NCBI GenBank assembly: GCA_003956705.1
Contig: QZCP01000556.1
Location: 248,001-312,000 of the forward strand
DNA length: 64,000 nt
Reading direction: 5' to 3'
From: Brevipalpus yothersi
Lineage: Eukaryota > Arthropoda > Arachnida > Trombidiformes > Tenuipalpidae
In this document: positions 22,213 through 33,000 of the stretch, one piece after another
Numbering within the stretch: position 1 is the first letter of the stretch
How the letters are laid out: the number at the start of each line of letters is the position of its first letter
Notes under the pieces: model-generated
The model's database searches: none
Seen by the model: the letters and a program-made list of their open reading frames with translations, nothing else
Told to the model about the DNA's origin: nothing
Program-made: the position numbers and the translations under genes

Positions 22213-24024
22213 ATGCATTTGACACGAGAAAATGCTATCATCCACTTCTTGGTCGTATCTTTGGCCACAATATTGACTATTAAATTGTTGGATCTAGCAA
22301 TCAGAAGCGAATATCAAAAAAATCATCAAATTGATGGTCAAACATTCCAGACATCTATTTGGTGCTTCGGTAATGGCAATCATAATGAACGTAAATGTCG
22401 TGCAATCAATCTATGCTATGAAGGCAATCATGACCAATTCATATTCATCAATGGACCATCTTCAATTCAAAGTGGTCTGCCCAATGATCTCTACAATCCA
22501 TGCATTGCAACATTATCATCAGTACGAGATCATAATCAATACTATTTCAATTATGTCACCATCGATTACCGATTCTTATCGAACTTGACTGTGAATAGTA
22601 ACTTCACTTTAATTACAAAGCCAACTTTGATCTTTGGTCGCTTTAAACCAGATAATCTGATGCATTCCCTACACGATGATATTATTCCACTCTTATGGAC
22701 TTTATTGGGCCTTGGATGGCATAAAGATTACACATTTTTCACATTTGATTCATGGCCTGCATATGATACCATCTCATTCAATCGAATTATCTATCGTAAA
22801 CTTTTCGCTACCTATGAAATACTCGATAAGACATCTCAACAGCCATCTCAAACTGGAGTGGAAAATTCGATTTCATCTCGATTGATTTGTTTCAAAGAAG
22901 CATGGTTTGGTCTCGATAAGGAGACTGTCTGGTATCAATATGGATTTCGATCACCACAAGGTCCAGTAAATTATACTGGATCAAGTAGCTCTAGTATTTT
23001 CAAAGCATCTGAAATTTTGCGCAAAAAATTTAGTCGAGATAGTAAACACAAGTGTCCCAAGAAGGTGTATGGAATCCTATTATCACGCCTCGTTAATCGC
23101 AAATTGCTCAATGAAAGAGAGATAGTTAATCGATTCGCGTCGTCAGGAATACCTCTGATACCTATGACCGTAGACCTCAATGCTGACAAGAGCAATAGTC
23201 TTCTTACTGTGATAAACAAAATTATTTGTGCTCAATTGCTTATCGGCGTCCATGGTTCTGGCTTAATTCTTTCAATATTCCTGCCCACTGGATCTCATTT
23301 AATTGAATTGTTTCCCTATGGAATTGAGCCTGACCATTATACGCCGTACAAAACATTGGCTTCTCATCGAAATCTTATTTATCATCCATGGGTTAACTCG
23401 AATATTTCCCACACAGTTACACATCCAGAGTATCCTGCCTATTTAGGAGGAATCGAACATCTTCCCATATCGGAGCAGTCTCGAATCAAGCAATTGGATC
23501 GAAAATTGGATGTACACTTGTGCTGTAATGATCCCAATTGGCTGTTTCGAATTTATCAAGATACCAAAGTTGATATTAATGATCTCTCAGAGAAAATAGA
23601 AATTGACCAAATTTTTGCTAGTCTCAACTCATCTTCTTTCGATAAACAACAAGAAACAAGCTTTGAAGGTGAAACTCACACGCTTGGCCAAACATTTAAA
23701 CGAGGAGAAAAGATCACATCTCATCACATCTCCGAATTGTTACCTGGTCCAGTGATGAATTCGAATTGTAGTTATTCGGATGAAAATAATGGTTTCATGA
23801 TCGCTTGGAAAGATCCATGGAACTTGAATTACAATCGTATCACTAGCCAAATGAAATACGAAATTCTAGTCGATAACAGAGATGGAACCAGTTTGGGTCC
23901 TTTGTTCACATCCTCCAATCTATTCCACCTCTCTCATTCTGGAAGGAATGACTTTCTTGTGTGGATAAGATGCCAAATTGGAAAGCGAAAAGGACCTTTC
24001 CATTACACTCTTTGTGTCAAATAA
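22213..24024 (+). CDS. POMGNT2: POMGNT2, protein O-mannose beta-1,4-N-acetylglucosaminyltransferase 2
   Basis: Known role of the family: an ER type II membrane enzyme that adds beta-1,4-GlcNAc to O-mannose on alpha-dystroglycan, the step that starts the core M3 glycan. This is one uninterrupted 603-codon exon, a little longer than the human protein (about 580 aa). The N-terminus has a signal anchor (about residues 9-28). Family landmarks in order: DHNQYYFNYV, FKPDNLMHSLHDD, ETVWYQYGFRSPQGP, HGSGL, LIELFPYGIEPDHYTPYKTL, THPEYPAYLGG and WLFRIYQDTKVDI. A C-terminal fibronectin-III-like segment (DPWNLNYNRI ... FLVWIRC ... GPF) follows. The insert around residues 470-510 is lineage-specific. Several N-x-S/T sites are present. 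The intronless coding region matches the vertebrate gene arrangement. The neighbours are unrelated. Confidence 0.95.
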   Translation: MHLTRENAIIHFLVVSLATILTIKLLDLAIRSEYQKNHQIDGQTFQTSIWCFGNGNHNERKCRAINLCYEGNHDQFIFINGPSSIQSGLPNDLYNPCIATLSSVRDHNQYYFNYVTIDYRFLSNLTVNSNFTLITKPTLIFGRFKPDNLMHSLHDDIIPLLWTLLGLGWHKDYTFFTFDSWPAYDTISFNRIIYRKLFATYEILDKTSQQPSQTGVENSISSRLICFKEAWFGLDKETVWYQYGFRSPQGPVNYTGSSSSSIFKASEILRKKFSRDSKHKCPKKVYGILLSRLVNRKLLNEREIVNRFASSGIPLIPMTVDLNADKSNSLLTVINKIICAQLLIGVHGSGLILSIFLPTGSHLIELFPYGIEPDHYTPYKTLASHRNLIYHPWVNSNISHTVTHPEYPAYLGGIEHLPISEQSRIKQLDRKLDVHLCCNDPNWLFRIYQDTKVDINDLSEKIEIDQIFASLNSSSFDKQQETSFEGETHTLGQTFKRGEKITSHHISELLPGPVMNSNCSYSDENNGFMIAWKDPWNLNYNRITSQMKYEILVDNRDGTSLGPLFTSSNLFHLSHSGRNDFLVWIRCQIGKRKGPFHYTLCVK

Positions 24025-24282
24025 CGCTCCAATATAACAACATTTTCCGCTCATTTTGCACATAGCACCCGTTCGTTTGGCCAATTAACATTTTCAAAAT
24101 ACTTGCGATCATGATCTCACTCATTTTGATCCTCAAGGAGAAACTAATCATCTGATCTGAATTTGCACAAGATTTTGCAGTTTAAATATAAATGTGTGAA
24201 TTCGAAGACATATTCAGCTGTTATTGATCTCAAAAATCATTTTAATTCATTGATTCACTTTGAATAATATCATACATGTATA

Positions 24283-24288
24283 AATAAA
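24283..24288 (+). terminator. POMGNT2 polyadenylation signal
   Basis: AATAAA about 260 bp after the stop codon, the first good signal downstream. Between the stop and copy B (24506) I see only AT-rich 3' flank. Confidence 0.55.
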
Positions 24289-24505
24289 AAGCTTGTAAGC
24301 TTTTCGCAAATCCTTGCGAAAAAAAACTATCCCATTATTCGGATGGTTTCGGGCCAAATAAACATGTCATTCTCACTTCTCGAAATACTCTTTAAATTAA
24401 GTAATTTCTTGCGAGAAAATGTAGAATTGCTGAAAGACTGGAAGAGAAATGATTCTCTTCTCTGATCTAAAAAGCCAAATAATAAGCCAGACAAAACGAA
24501 ATGTG

Positions 24506-24670
24506 ATCTCATCAATAAAATATTCACACAAACACACACAATCACTATCAGGACGAAAAAATCTCTCTTCTCTCTCGGCAATGAGTTATTCTACTCCTAT
24601 AAATCATTACATCCTGAACTTTAATCCCTCTCCGCTCTACAGGTGTTGTCTTCTAACCGAAATTCGAGGT

Positions 24671-24716
<46 letters not shown>

Positions 24717-24879
24717 GTTGAGAAGAGTTCTCACTTTGCTGTCGAAAATTTGACTCTCACATCTTTCTCTCTCTTACTTTTCTGGTCCAGAGATTTTTAG
24801 CTCCTGGCTTGTGAACCCTCTCTCTTTCTCACACTCTCTGTCTCTATATCTTGTGACCTCGTGCCGGTGACCACAGGCG

Positions 24880-24920
<41 letters not shown>

Positions 24921-26422
24921 GAGGGTCAAAGTGAGAGGGGTCAAAATTAGTGAGAGAACTTTATCAACTTTATCAGAGAGTAGATGGCAGCTTGATGTAG
25001 AGCGCTGTTTGGCTATTTTTCTCTCTCTTTCAGAAAGGTTCTCTTTCAGGTTTTGCTTCTCTTTCTCTTTGTCATTTCGCGTTTTAAGCTGTGAAGAAGA
25101 AGAGTTCCGTGAGAAAAAGCTTACCAAAAAAAAGTGGTCCAAAAACGACACAAGTGGATCATCATTATTGTGATAGGGAGAGAGAGAGGAATAGATTTGG
25201 TTGGTGTTTTTGTATATTTGCTGCTATTGCTGCTGGATTTTCACTTCTTTATCTTCATCCGGTCAATAATAACGAGATATGGTCCAGAGAGATAATTTTT
25301 GACCAACAGTGAGCGATTGATATCCCGAAAAAAAGAGTTGAAAGATTGATATAGTGAAGCGAGCGAGCGAGAGTGACTCGTTCTCCTGTCCAACATTCGA
25401 ATAATCGCAAGATCATTATTATAAATTGTGTGAGCTATTGATCAACGGTAACTGTAACTGTCAAGCGTTTTTTTATCTTTTTTCACACACATCTTCGGGA
25501 TCCAGTGTTCCATATTTTTTTTCACATACACATCTTTCTTGTGGTCGATCGAGTGGCCGTTGTGTATGTTATTGTACTTTCAATCCGTCCTTCAGTCCAA
25601 CAGTCCATCGATGTGTTAGTGTCATATTGTATGGATTGTGAATAATATCAAGCTACATTCAAGTGTCCTCGGTGTGTTCACTTGTATCTGGTGTCCAATT
25701 TTTTTTTCTAACAAGAAAAAAATTTATCATTTCGTCGTCGATCAAGAAAAATTCATTCGCTTCGCCAGCAGCATCCCTATGCAGCAAAATTCTCATAATG
25801 CCTTCTACTCAGCGCGTTTAAATCACTCATTTCATCCAGTGAAAACGTCCGACAATGGATCATCCTCCAATTCATCCCATCACAGCCATCACCACAATAA
25901 TAATCATCATCAATTCATATCATCATATGGCAATGGTGCTAAATTGTCTCGGGCATCAAGCTTCACTGGATCAAATGTACAGAATGTTCCATCAATGGTC
26001 GCCGATCGGCCGATCGGCTATGGAGCTTTCGGTGTGGTCTGGTAAGTTCATGAATACACTCATTGCGAATGAGTCTGTGTGTGTGTATGTGTGTGTTCGT
26101 GATATATCTTCCTCTCTTCTTTCTTTTTATTTTGTTCTTGGTATTGATGTTGGAGAAACGAGAATTGAGAATTGAGAGAAAAATTTTCTTCTTCTCTCTT
26201 CTCTCCTCTCTCCTCTTCGCCACATCCAATCATGCTGTTATTGTTGCTGATTATCTTGTGAAGAGAAAAGATGTCTAGTAGAACAAGGCAAGAAAAGAGA
26301 AAGAGAAAGAGAGAGCTTTTCTTTGTTGCACTGTTTTTCTTTTTCTTTTTCTTCACTTCTTCTACTTCTTCCTTTCTCTCTCTCTCTCTTCTCCTCCTTT
26401 TTCCTCTCACCCACTTGCTCGC

Positions 26423-26457
<35 letters not shown>

Positions 26458-27037
26458 GTTCCATTCTCCTCTCTCTTTCTCTCTGAGGCTGGGATGACAG
26501 TCTAACCATGAATATATATCGTCCTTCTTCATGCTTTCAATGCTGCTTTTTCTCTTGGAAAGTCGGAAACTGTATTCACTATTGCCTTTTTCTCTTTTCC
26601 CGTCTCATGATCACCAGTGAAAAAGAGAGAGAAAGACTTAAACCATCATATTAGCACACTGAACACAAGCACACAGTTTCGAATATGCATCTGTATTTTT
26701 TTCATCTGGTCTCTCTCATTATTACTACCACCGCCATCATGATGTTGATGATATCGATGGTTGAGAATCAATTGAGAATATGCATACATTCGCTCATTAT
26801 TGCAATCATCTTTAGGATTTTCACTTGAATATGTATAAAGCATTGCTTTGCACTTTTATAATTCGACAATTCTACATGTGAAAGAGAGAGAGAGAGAGAG
26901 AGAGAGAGTGCATGTATGTGTGTTTCCATGAATTTGAGAGCTTATCATCATTGAATATTCAGGGTTCCTGTCGAATTAACCTTCGATGTTGCCATCAGTA
27001 TATATCGAAAAGTGAACTCGATTGACGAGGGTTTTCC
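24506..27037 (+). repeat. copy B (left arm) of the NLK-region duplication
   Basis: Counterpart of 2787-4890. It contains the NLK 5' flank, 5' UTR, first coding exon and start of intron 1. It has GA runs at 24675-24714 and 24886-24914 and extra CT/GA-rich sequence around 26270-26480 relative to copy A. It lacks the copy A MITE. This copy continues into intact downstream kinase exons and is the functional locus. Confidence 0.85.
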
Positions 27038-30000
27038 TAACCTGAAAGTCGAGGATAGTATATGTATATGAACAACTGGTCGATAAGTACCTTCAGTAAG
27101 CAGTTCATGATGAAAGATGATGAAGAAGCACAAGTTAACTTAGCTCATGATTGAATCGGATTCATGCTTCATTGCTTACTTGCCGATTGACACAAATAGA
27201 AATCGATACACATCAAGCATATATGGATAGCAAGATTGAAAGAACGAAAGATAGAGAAAGAGAATGTTCGTTCGTCCAAATAATTCAACTTATCTGTTCG
27301 CTCTGTTAGTTTGACTAATGTTCGTGATCTGTGAGAGAGATCAACAATGAAGAAAGAAACCAAATTCCGTTATCTTTCTACCATCTACCTCTTCCTCTCT
27401 CATCTCATCTCATCTCATTTTGTCAAATGACTCACTAGCTAATGATGAATCACAAGACGATGATTATCACCGATCAATTTTATGTACTTTCAACCATTTT
27501 GGCCATCTCAAGTGATTGTAAATGAGATCATATTGTCAATTTTGCTCAGTGCTGAGAAATAATAGAGTGACTCTCGTTAAGATCCTTCGATATGAGTCCC
27601 AGCGATAAATAATCGATCAACAAAGATATAAGAAAATTATTAATGAGAATTAGATTTTACATAAATAATTGGCATTACAGTTTGTTTTGGTATGATTGTG
27701 TACATTTGCTTGTTTGTATGTGTGTATGCTGAAGCGTTTGAAACATTTTGGTCCCTCGATCTCATCTTCATACATAATTTTTCAATTTCTATCTCCAATC
27801 ACTTTATTTTCATGGCTACTACTCTATTTAAGTCTAGGTTTTTTTCTCTCTCATCCCCCTTATGCGATGATCTATTGTTTTTAAACCTCTCTCATGAAGA
27901 GATCCTAGTTGTCGACCATTATTCCTTCTTGCATTCATTCTATTCCCTAGACAATCATAGATTAATTGGAATTTTTTTTTCTCCCTTCAAACTCTCCTCC
28001 TCTTCCATGATGAAAAAAAAATTAATCATGGACAACTCCATCTCGATGAGCCATATATTTTGTAATCTTTTCAATGTTAGTCATTCGTTGATTACTTGTC
28101 CCCTCTTGGTCGATCAATATTAGTTAACCATCTTTCCTTTCTCACAAAAGCAGAGTGAGAGCAAAATTGAGTTCCCTTTCTTTCTCTTTGCTTTCCAAAA
28201 ACGTTCCATTTGTAATCTCTGGTAATTGGTGATGATGAAGAAGATGATCCTCTTAATTGTGTCCATCTCATGCAAGATGTACCCGCACCCAGCAACTCAT
28301 CTCTCTCTATATGATCGAATTTCTTTTAGCTCCTGTACTTTCTCTTCATCTTTCTCTGTGGATGTATTTATGACATCTCGCAACAGGATATTAGCAGGAA
28401 AGAAGCCATGTGCAGATAAGTAATACCGAGATGGTGGTGAGGAGAGATGTTGGGAGAGAGAGAGAGAAGAAAGAAATCAAGACAAACCAAGCCTTCGTAA
28501 TGTAGATTCGATGAGGGTGAACAGCTTTCATTTCAATCTTAGATTTCTATTGTTTAGATCCATTATTTTTGATGATAAGAGGCAAATTATCGGATATTCA
28601 TTTGATTCCAAATGAAAATTGAGCTAAATTTTGTCAAGCAACACGAAATGAGGTTGAATATGAAGAGCGAGCTGACCAATGGAATTGAGAATCAATTAAC
28701 ATTGAGGAGGATTATTTTTTCAAATGATAAACTGCCAAAGGAGAATAGGCAATGATGGTTGAAAAAAATGTAGATAAATTAAGGAGAGGAATCGAGCAAA
28801 GCTTAACCTTCGTATGCGATGTTTTATACATTTTTCGGTGGTCTGATGAATAGAGCAAAAGATGGAGAGAGAGAAAGAAAGAGATGGATAGCTTGAAGTT
28901 GCTCCAAATTCATCTGAAGAGATGGAATGAACAAATATCAACGCCAACTACCGTTTTACTATTGTGTTTACCAAATTTCAGACCTCGGTGAAGATTTTTG
29001 GATAGAAAGAGAGAGAAAAAAAGTTCCAAGTACTGAAATCGATGTTGCTCTCAATACAGCATGTAGCGGTTTTGTCTTGAATTTTTACTTGTCGCTAGTG
29101 ATTGTTGATGCGATCAATTATTATCATTTGTTCTCCATCTTTCTATCTCTCTCTCTTTTGCTCTTTCTTTCTTTCTTTTTCTCTTTTTCTACTTCCCTCA
29201 ATGCTTTTGCCTTTTTATTATTATCGACTTGAGAAACTAGTTGTCCTCATCCTCATCGTTCTCGCCGTTGTTATTGGTGTTACCATTACCTCTCCAAAAT
29301 CTACCAAAAAATTTTCTCATATTGCCCAAAATAGGTCGCGTCGTTTCGGTCTTGGTCTTCGTATTACTGTTCACTTCAGCTCTCACTGAACCCGGATATC
29401 GGCCATGAGGATTGATACCGTAATTTTCGGGATCCGATGGTTTACCATCATTATTATTATTTTGTCTTTTATCCCAGAATTTACTCCACCACTTAGATCT
29501 AGGCTTTTTTCTCTTATTTTTACGATTATCATTTCCATTTCCATCTTCTTCTTCATCACTTTGCTTACCATTCTTGGTCGGCCAATCATCCAAACCACTT
29601 GGACCGGTATATGCTTTGACCCAATTTTCACCATTATCATTGCCATAATCATTCAACCCAAAATCATCTCCACCAAAATCGGATCCAATCCCATGACTAC
29701 CACCACCACCACCACTGTGGGCTGTACGTCCTTGGAAAATGCCAAATGGATCACCAAATGAAGGACCTGTTTGTTGGCCTTTAGTTTTCATGGCCAATGG
29801 ACCCAAGAAAGTACGAGGCGTCCAATTGAAATAATCTTCTAAACCAATAGCGGCAGCTGTATTGGTTGCCATTAATGAAGAAGCTGGCTGATTTTTTCTT
29901 GCCTGTACACTGTTCGATCTTCCATGTAAAAGTGCAATTATTATTGCGGACACAATCAGGCCGAACAAGATCATGATGATGACGATGATTGTGGTGTGTT

Positions 30001-33000
30001 AGTCGGAGATACAGTGAATTGGTTTACAGTGTGTTAGGTGTATGTATGTGTGTGTTGGTGGATGGATGGATGGATGGATAGATGATTGTTATTGAGCGAA
30101 AAATGAAAAGATGAGAGAGAAAAGCAGTGGTCACTATAGCTGATATCCTTGCTCTGGGCCAAATTTGCTCTTTTACCACACTAACTGGTCGAACAAGAAT
30201 GGGAAAGGAAGACAAGCAAAAAGAAGTTGGAAGATGATGAAGAAGAAAAAGAAGGGAAAAAGTTGAATGGTGATGGGAAGATGCTGATGGTGATAGCTTT
30301 TCGCTACAAAGTCGGAAAATGATGGCTTGGTGTGATGGTCACTTGACGGATTTCGTCCAACTCATATAAACAGTAACACTGTACACTGATGGATGCATCT
30401 ATACACACACATGAACATACACAATTTTGGGTTCAGTTTATAGACAATGATTAAGTTTTCAACTTTAATCTGGTAGCTACAAGTCTTGAGAATTAGTCTC
30501 GATGTCACTTCCCACAATAACCACTGTTCAGTCGGGTACTTCCGAAAATATTCTAACAGAGATTGATCCTATTAGTCCTTCCTATCTTAGAATTTTGTGA
30601 GTACTTGTATAATTGCGTTCAGCAGAGTATAAAAATTTAGCTCGAAATCTGAATCTATCGAATCACTTGGATAGTTTGAAAGAGGAATGAAATGAGTATT
30701 CGAAGTTTACTTGGCGATTCTTGAAAAACGTTTACCGGCCATTGAACGAAAGTCAATTTTATTTATTTATCATGACTCCCTCGAATTGTGATCTCAATAT
30801 TCTCACTTTCTCTTGTCAAAAACGTTTATCTTCACTCTGTTTTCTTGTTCACCGCCTCCTCCAGCTCAACTTTACTTTCCTTTTACTTTCTCAGCCCACA
30901 AACCATAGCTACCACTAATACCACTAATACTACCGCTTACCACCCCCAAATAGAGTTACCATTCAGCGAAGCGATCTCTTCATGTGTCCGATGCTACTTC
31001 GATTGCCTTCTCGGACTTATCGAATAGTGAGAAAAACGTTAATTACACTTGTATGCCGAAATACATACACACACACTTACGTCTACTCTTGATTGGGGAT
31101 CAAATGCAGTTTCAAGTGTATGAAGTTAAGGTGTCAGTATGTAGAGTGGCTTAATTTTTTTCTGTTCATCCATACAACAAACATTCGATTCGAAAATCTG
31201 TGATTTCCTACCTGTTTGTCTAAATACACGGCGAAAGTGGTATTATACGCATCTTCCTCCCCTTTTAATCTAACCTCTTCTGAACCTATCTCTAACCAGC
31301 TATCTTTTCCTCCTATTCGATGATCTACTCGTCAACCACTATTTCGGCAATCGATTGTCCCTTATATCGAACTACTACCAATACTTAGCTTGTTCCTCCT
31401 CCCATTTTACTCGATATTAGCCACCATTAATCTGTCAACTTCTTCTGAGCTCTTCACTTACTTTCAATTAACAAACATACCTGGTCAATAGTGATTTTAC
31501 ACGATTGTGTTGGTGAAAAATTCCATTCATCGATAGAGGAACATATTTTCCTCTTCAATCAATTCTTCTTGCCTCTCCTTCATTTGTTCGATATTTATCG
31601 ATAAATTTCTTAATTTCCCTTTCTCTCTCTCTCTCTCTCTTTCACACACATTCTTTCTCCATCCGTTTTCTGATCAAAAGTTTCTCATTCTACACACTAC
31701 ACAATTATTGTCCCTACTATAATCGTTCGAATCTTATTTTTTGCGTTCTGTATCCTTTTGTTCGTCGTATTTCCTCCCTCAAATATATATATATATAAAT
31801 ATTTCTCGCTTCCTTTTCCGATTGACGATTTCTTATCCAATACTAACTGTTGATATTTTTCTGGTAACTTATCAAAAGTATTCGTTGTTCGTATCACTAT
31901 CGATATATATAATTCTATTGAGAGGATTCTTCATAAGAATATCTGATATATTTATACACATCCACCGTGATGGATAGATATTAGGCTCATGAATATGATT
32001 CGTTGTCCGAAATTTCATCCGCATCTTAAATCGAAATTCTGGATTCGAAAAATGGATACAATTGCCAAGATTTGCATAATTCTGAACCAATGTTGACAAA
32101 ATCTGAGGATTTGTTTCATTTCTTCCCTAATCTTTTCATCATCATTATAATTTTTGCTCAATATCATTTTGCATGCGAGCACAATTGAATTTCATATCAA
32201 TCGTTCGACTGTAACAGATTTTGAGCTCCATTAGATTACTTTCTTCCCATATCTCAATGGTCTATCATACACTGAGCCTTTATTCACTCGCCTCGTAAGC
32301 GGAAAAGATTTTCTCTCCTCTTTCGACTTCTCTTTTTCTCTTTGATCGTTGATGAATGCAAGAACTCACGCATCGCTTGAACAAGATGAGGAGAAAGGAA
32401 AATGAGTGAATACGATTATTTATTGGCTTGCATCCATTGCTTATAATTGATGAAAGTCTCGTTACTGTTTTGCGGTCTTGGCGTTTTATTCATTTCTCAT
32501 GTAAGGAGTCATATCCACAGCTTTGTTGTCGTTATAATTGACTTTCCTCCAGCATGTTCTGGCATTGAGTTGAGATATTCGATCTTAATCTGCCAAGCTT
32601 TGAGAAAAAAGAGAAGAAATCTAGCATCGTCTCCTGTTTTCCGTTCATCTTTCTCTCTTTCTCTCTTTCTCTCTTCTATTTTCCTCATCTTCATCAACTT
32701 CCTTAATTTTCTTTACACTATTTTACATACTTGATAGCACACACACATATATGTATACGCACACAAACTTTCGCCTAGGTATGGGAACGAAATCAATTTG
32801 CTAACCGCAACAAAATTTCTCTCTCTTCTTTTCACAGGGCGGTGACAGATCCTCGAGATGGTAAACGAGTGGCCCTGAAAAAGATGCCCAATGTTTTCCA
32901 AAATATACTTTCGAGCATTCGGGTTTATCGGGAGATAAAGATGATGCTTTTTTTCAAACATGAAAATGTTCTCTCCGCATTGGACATCATACAGCCTCCA

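Noticed and set aside
25638..25778. N-terminal extension of NLK from an upstream start
   Set aside because: The frame is open but has no ATG before 25779; the upstream start would be GTG, unlikely in an animal nuclear gene, and the region is shared 5' UTR of copies A and B.
24675..26480. Coding potential of Arg/Glu and Ser/Leu ORFs in GA/CT tracts
   Set aside because: They are translations of microsatellites in several frames and strands.
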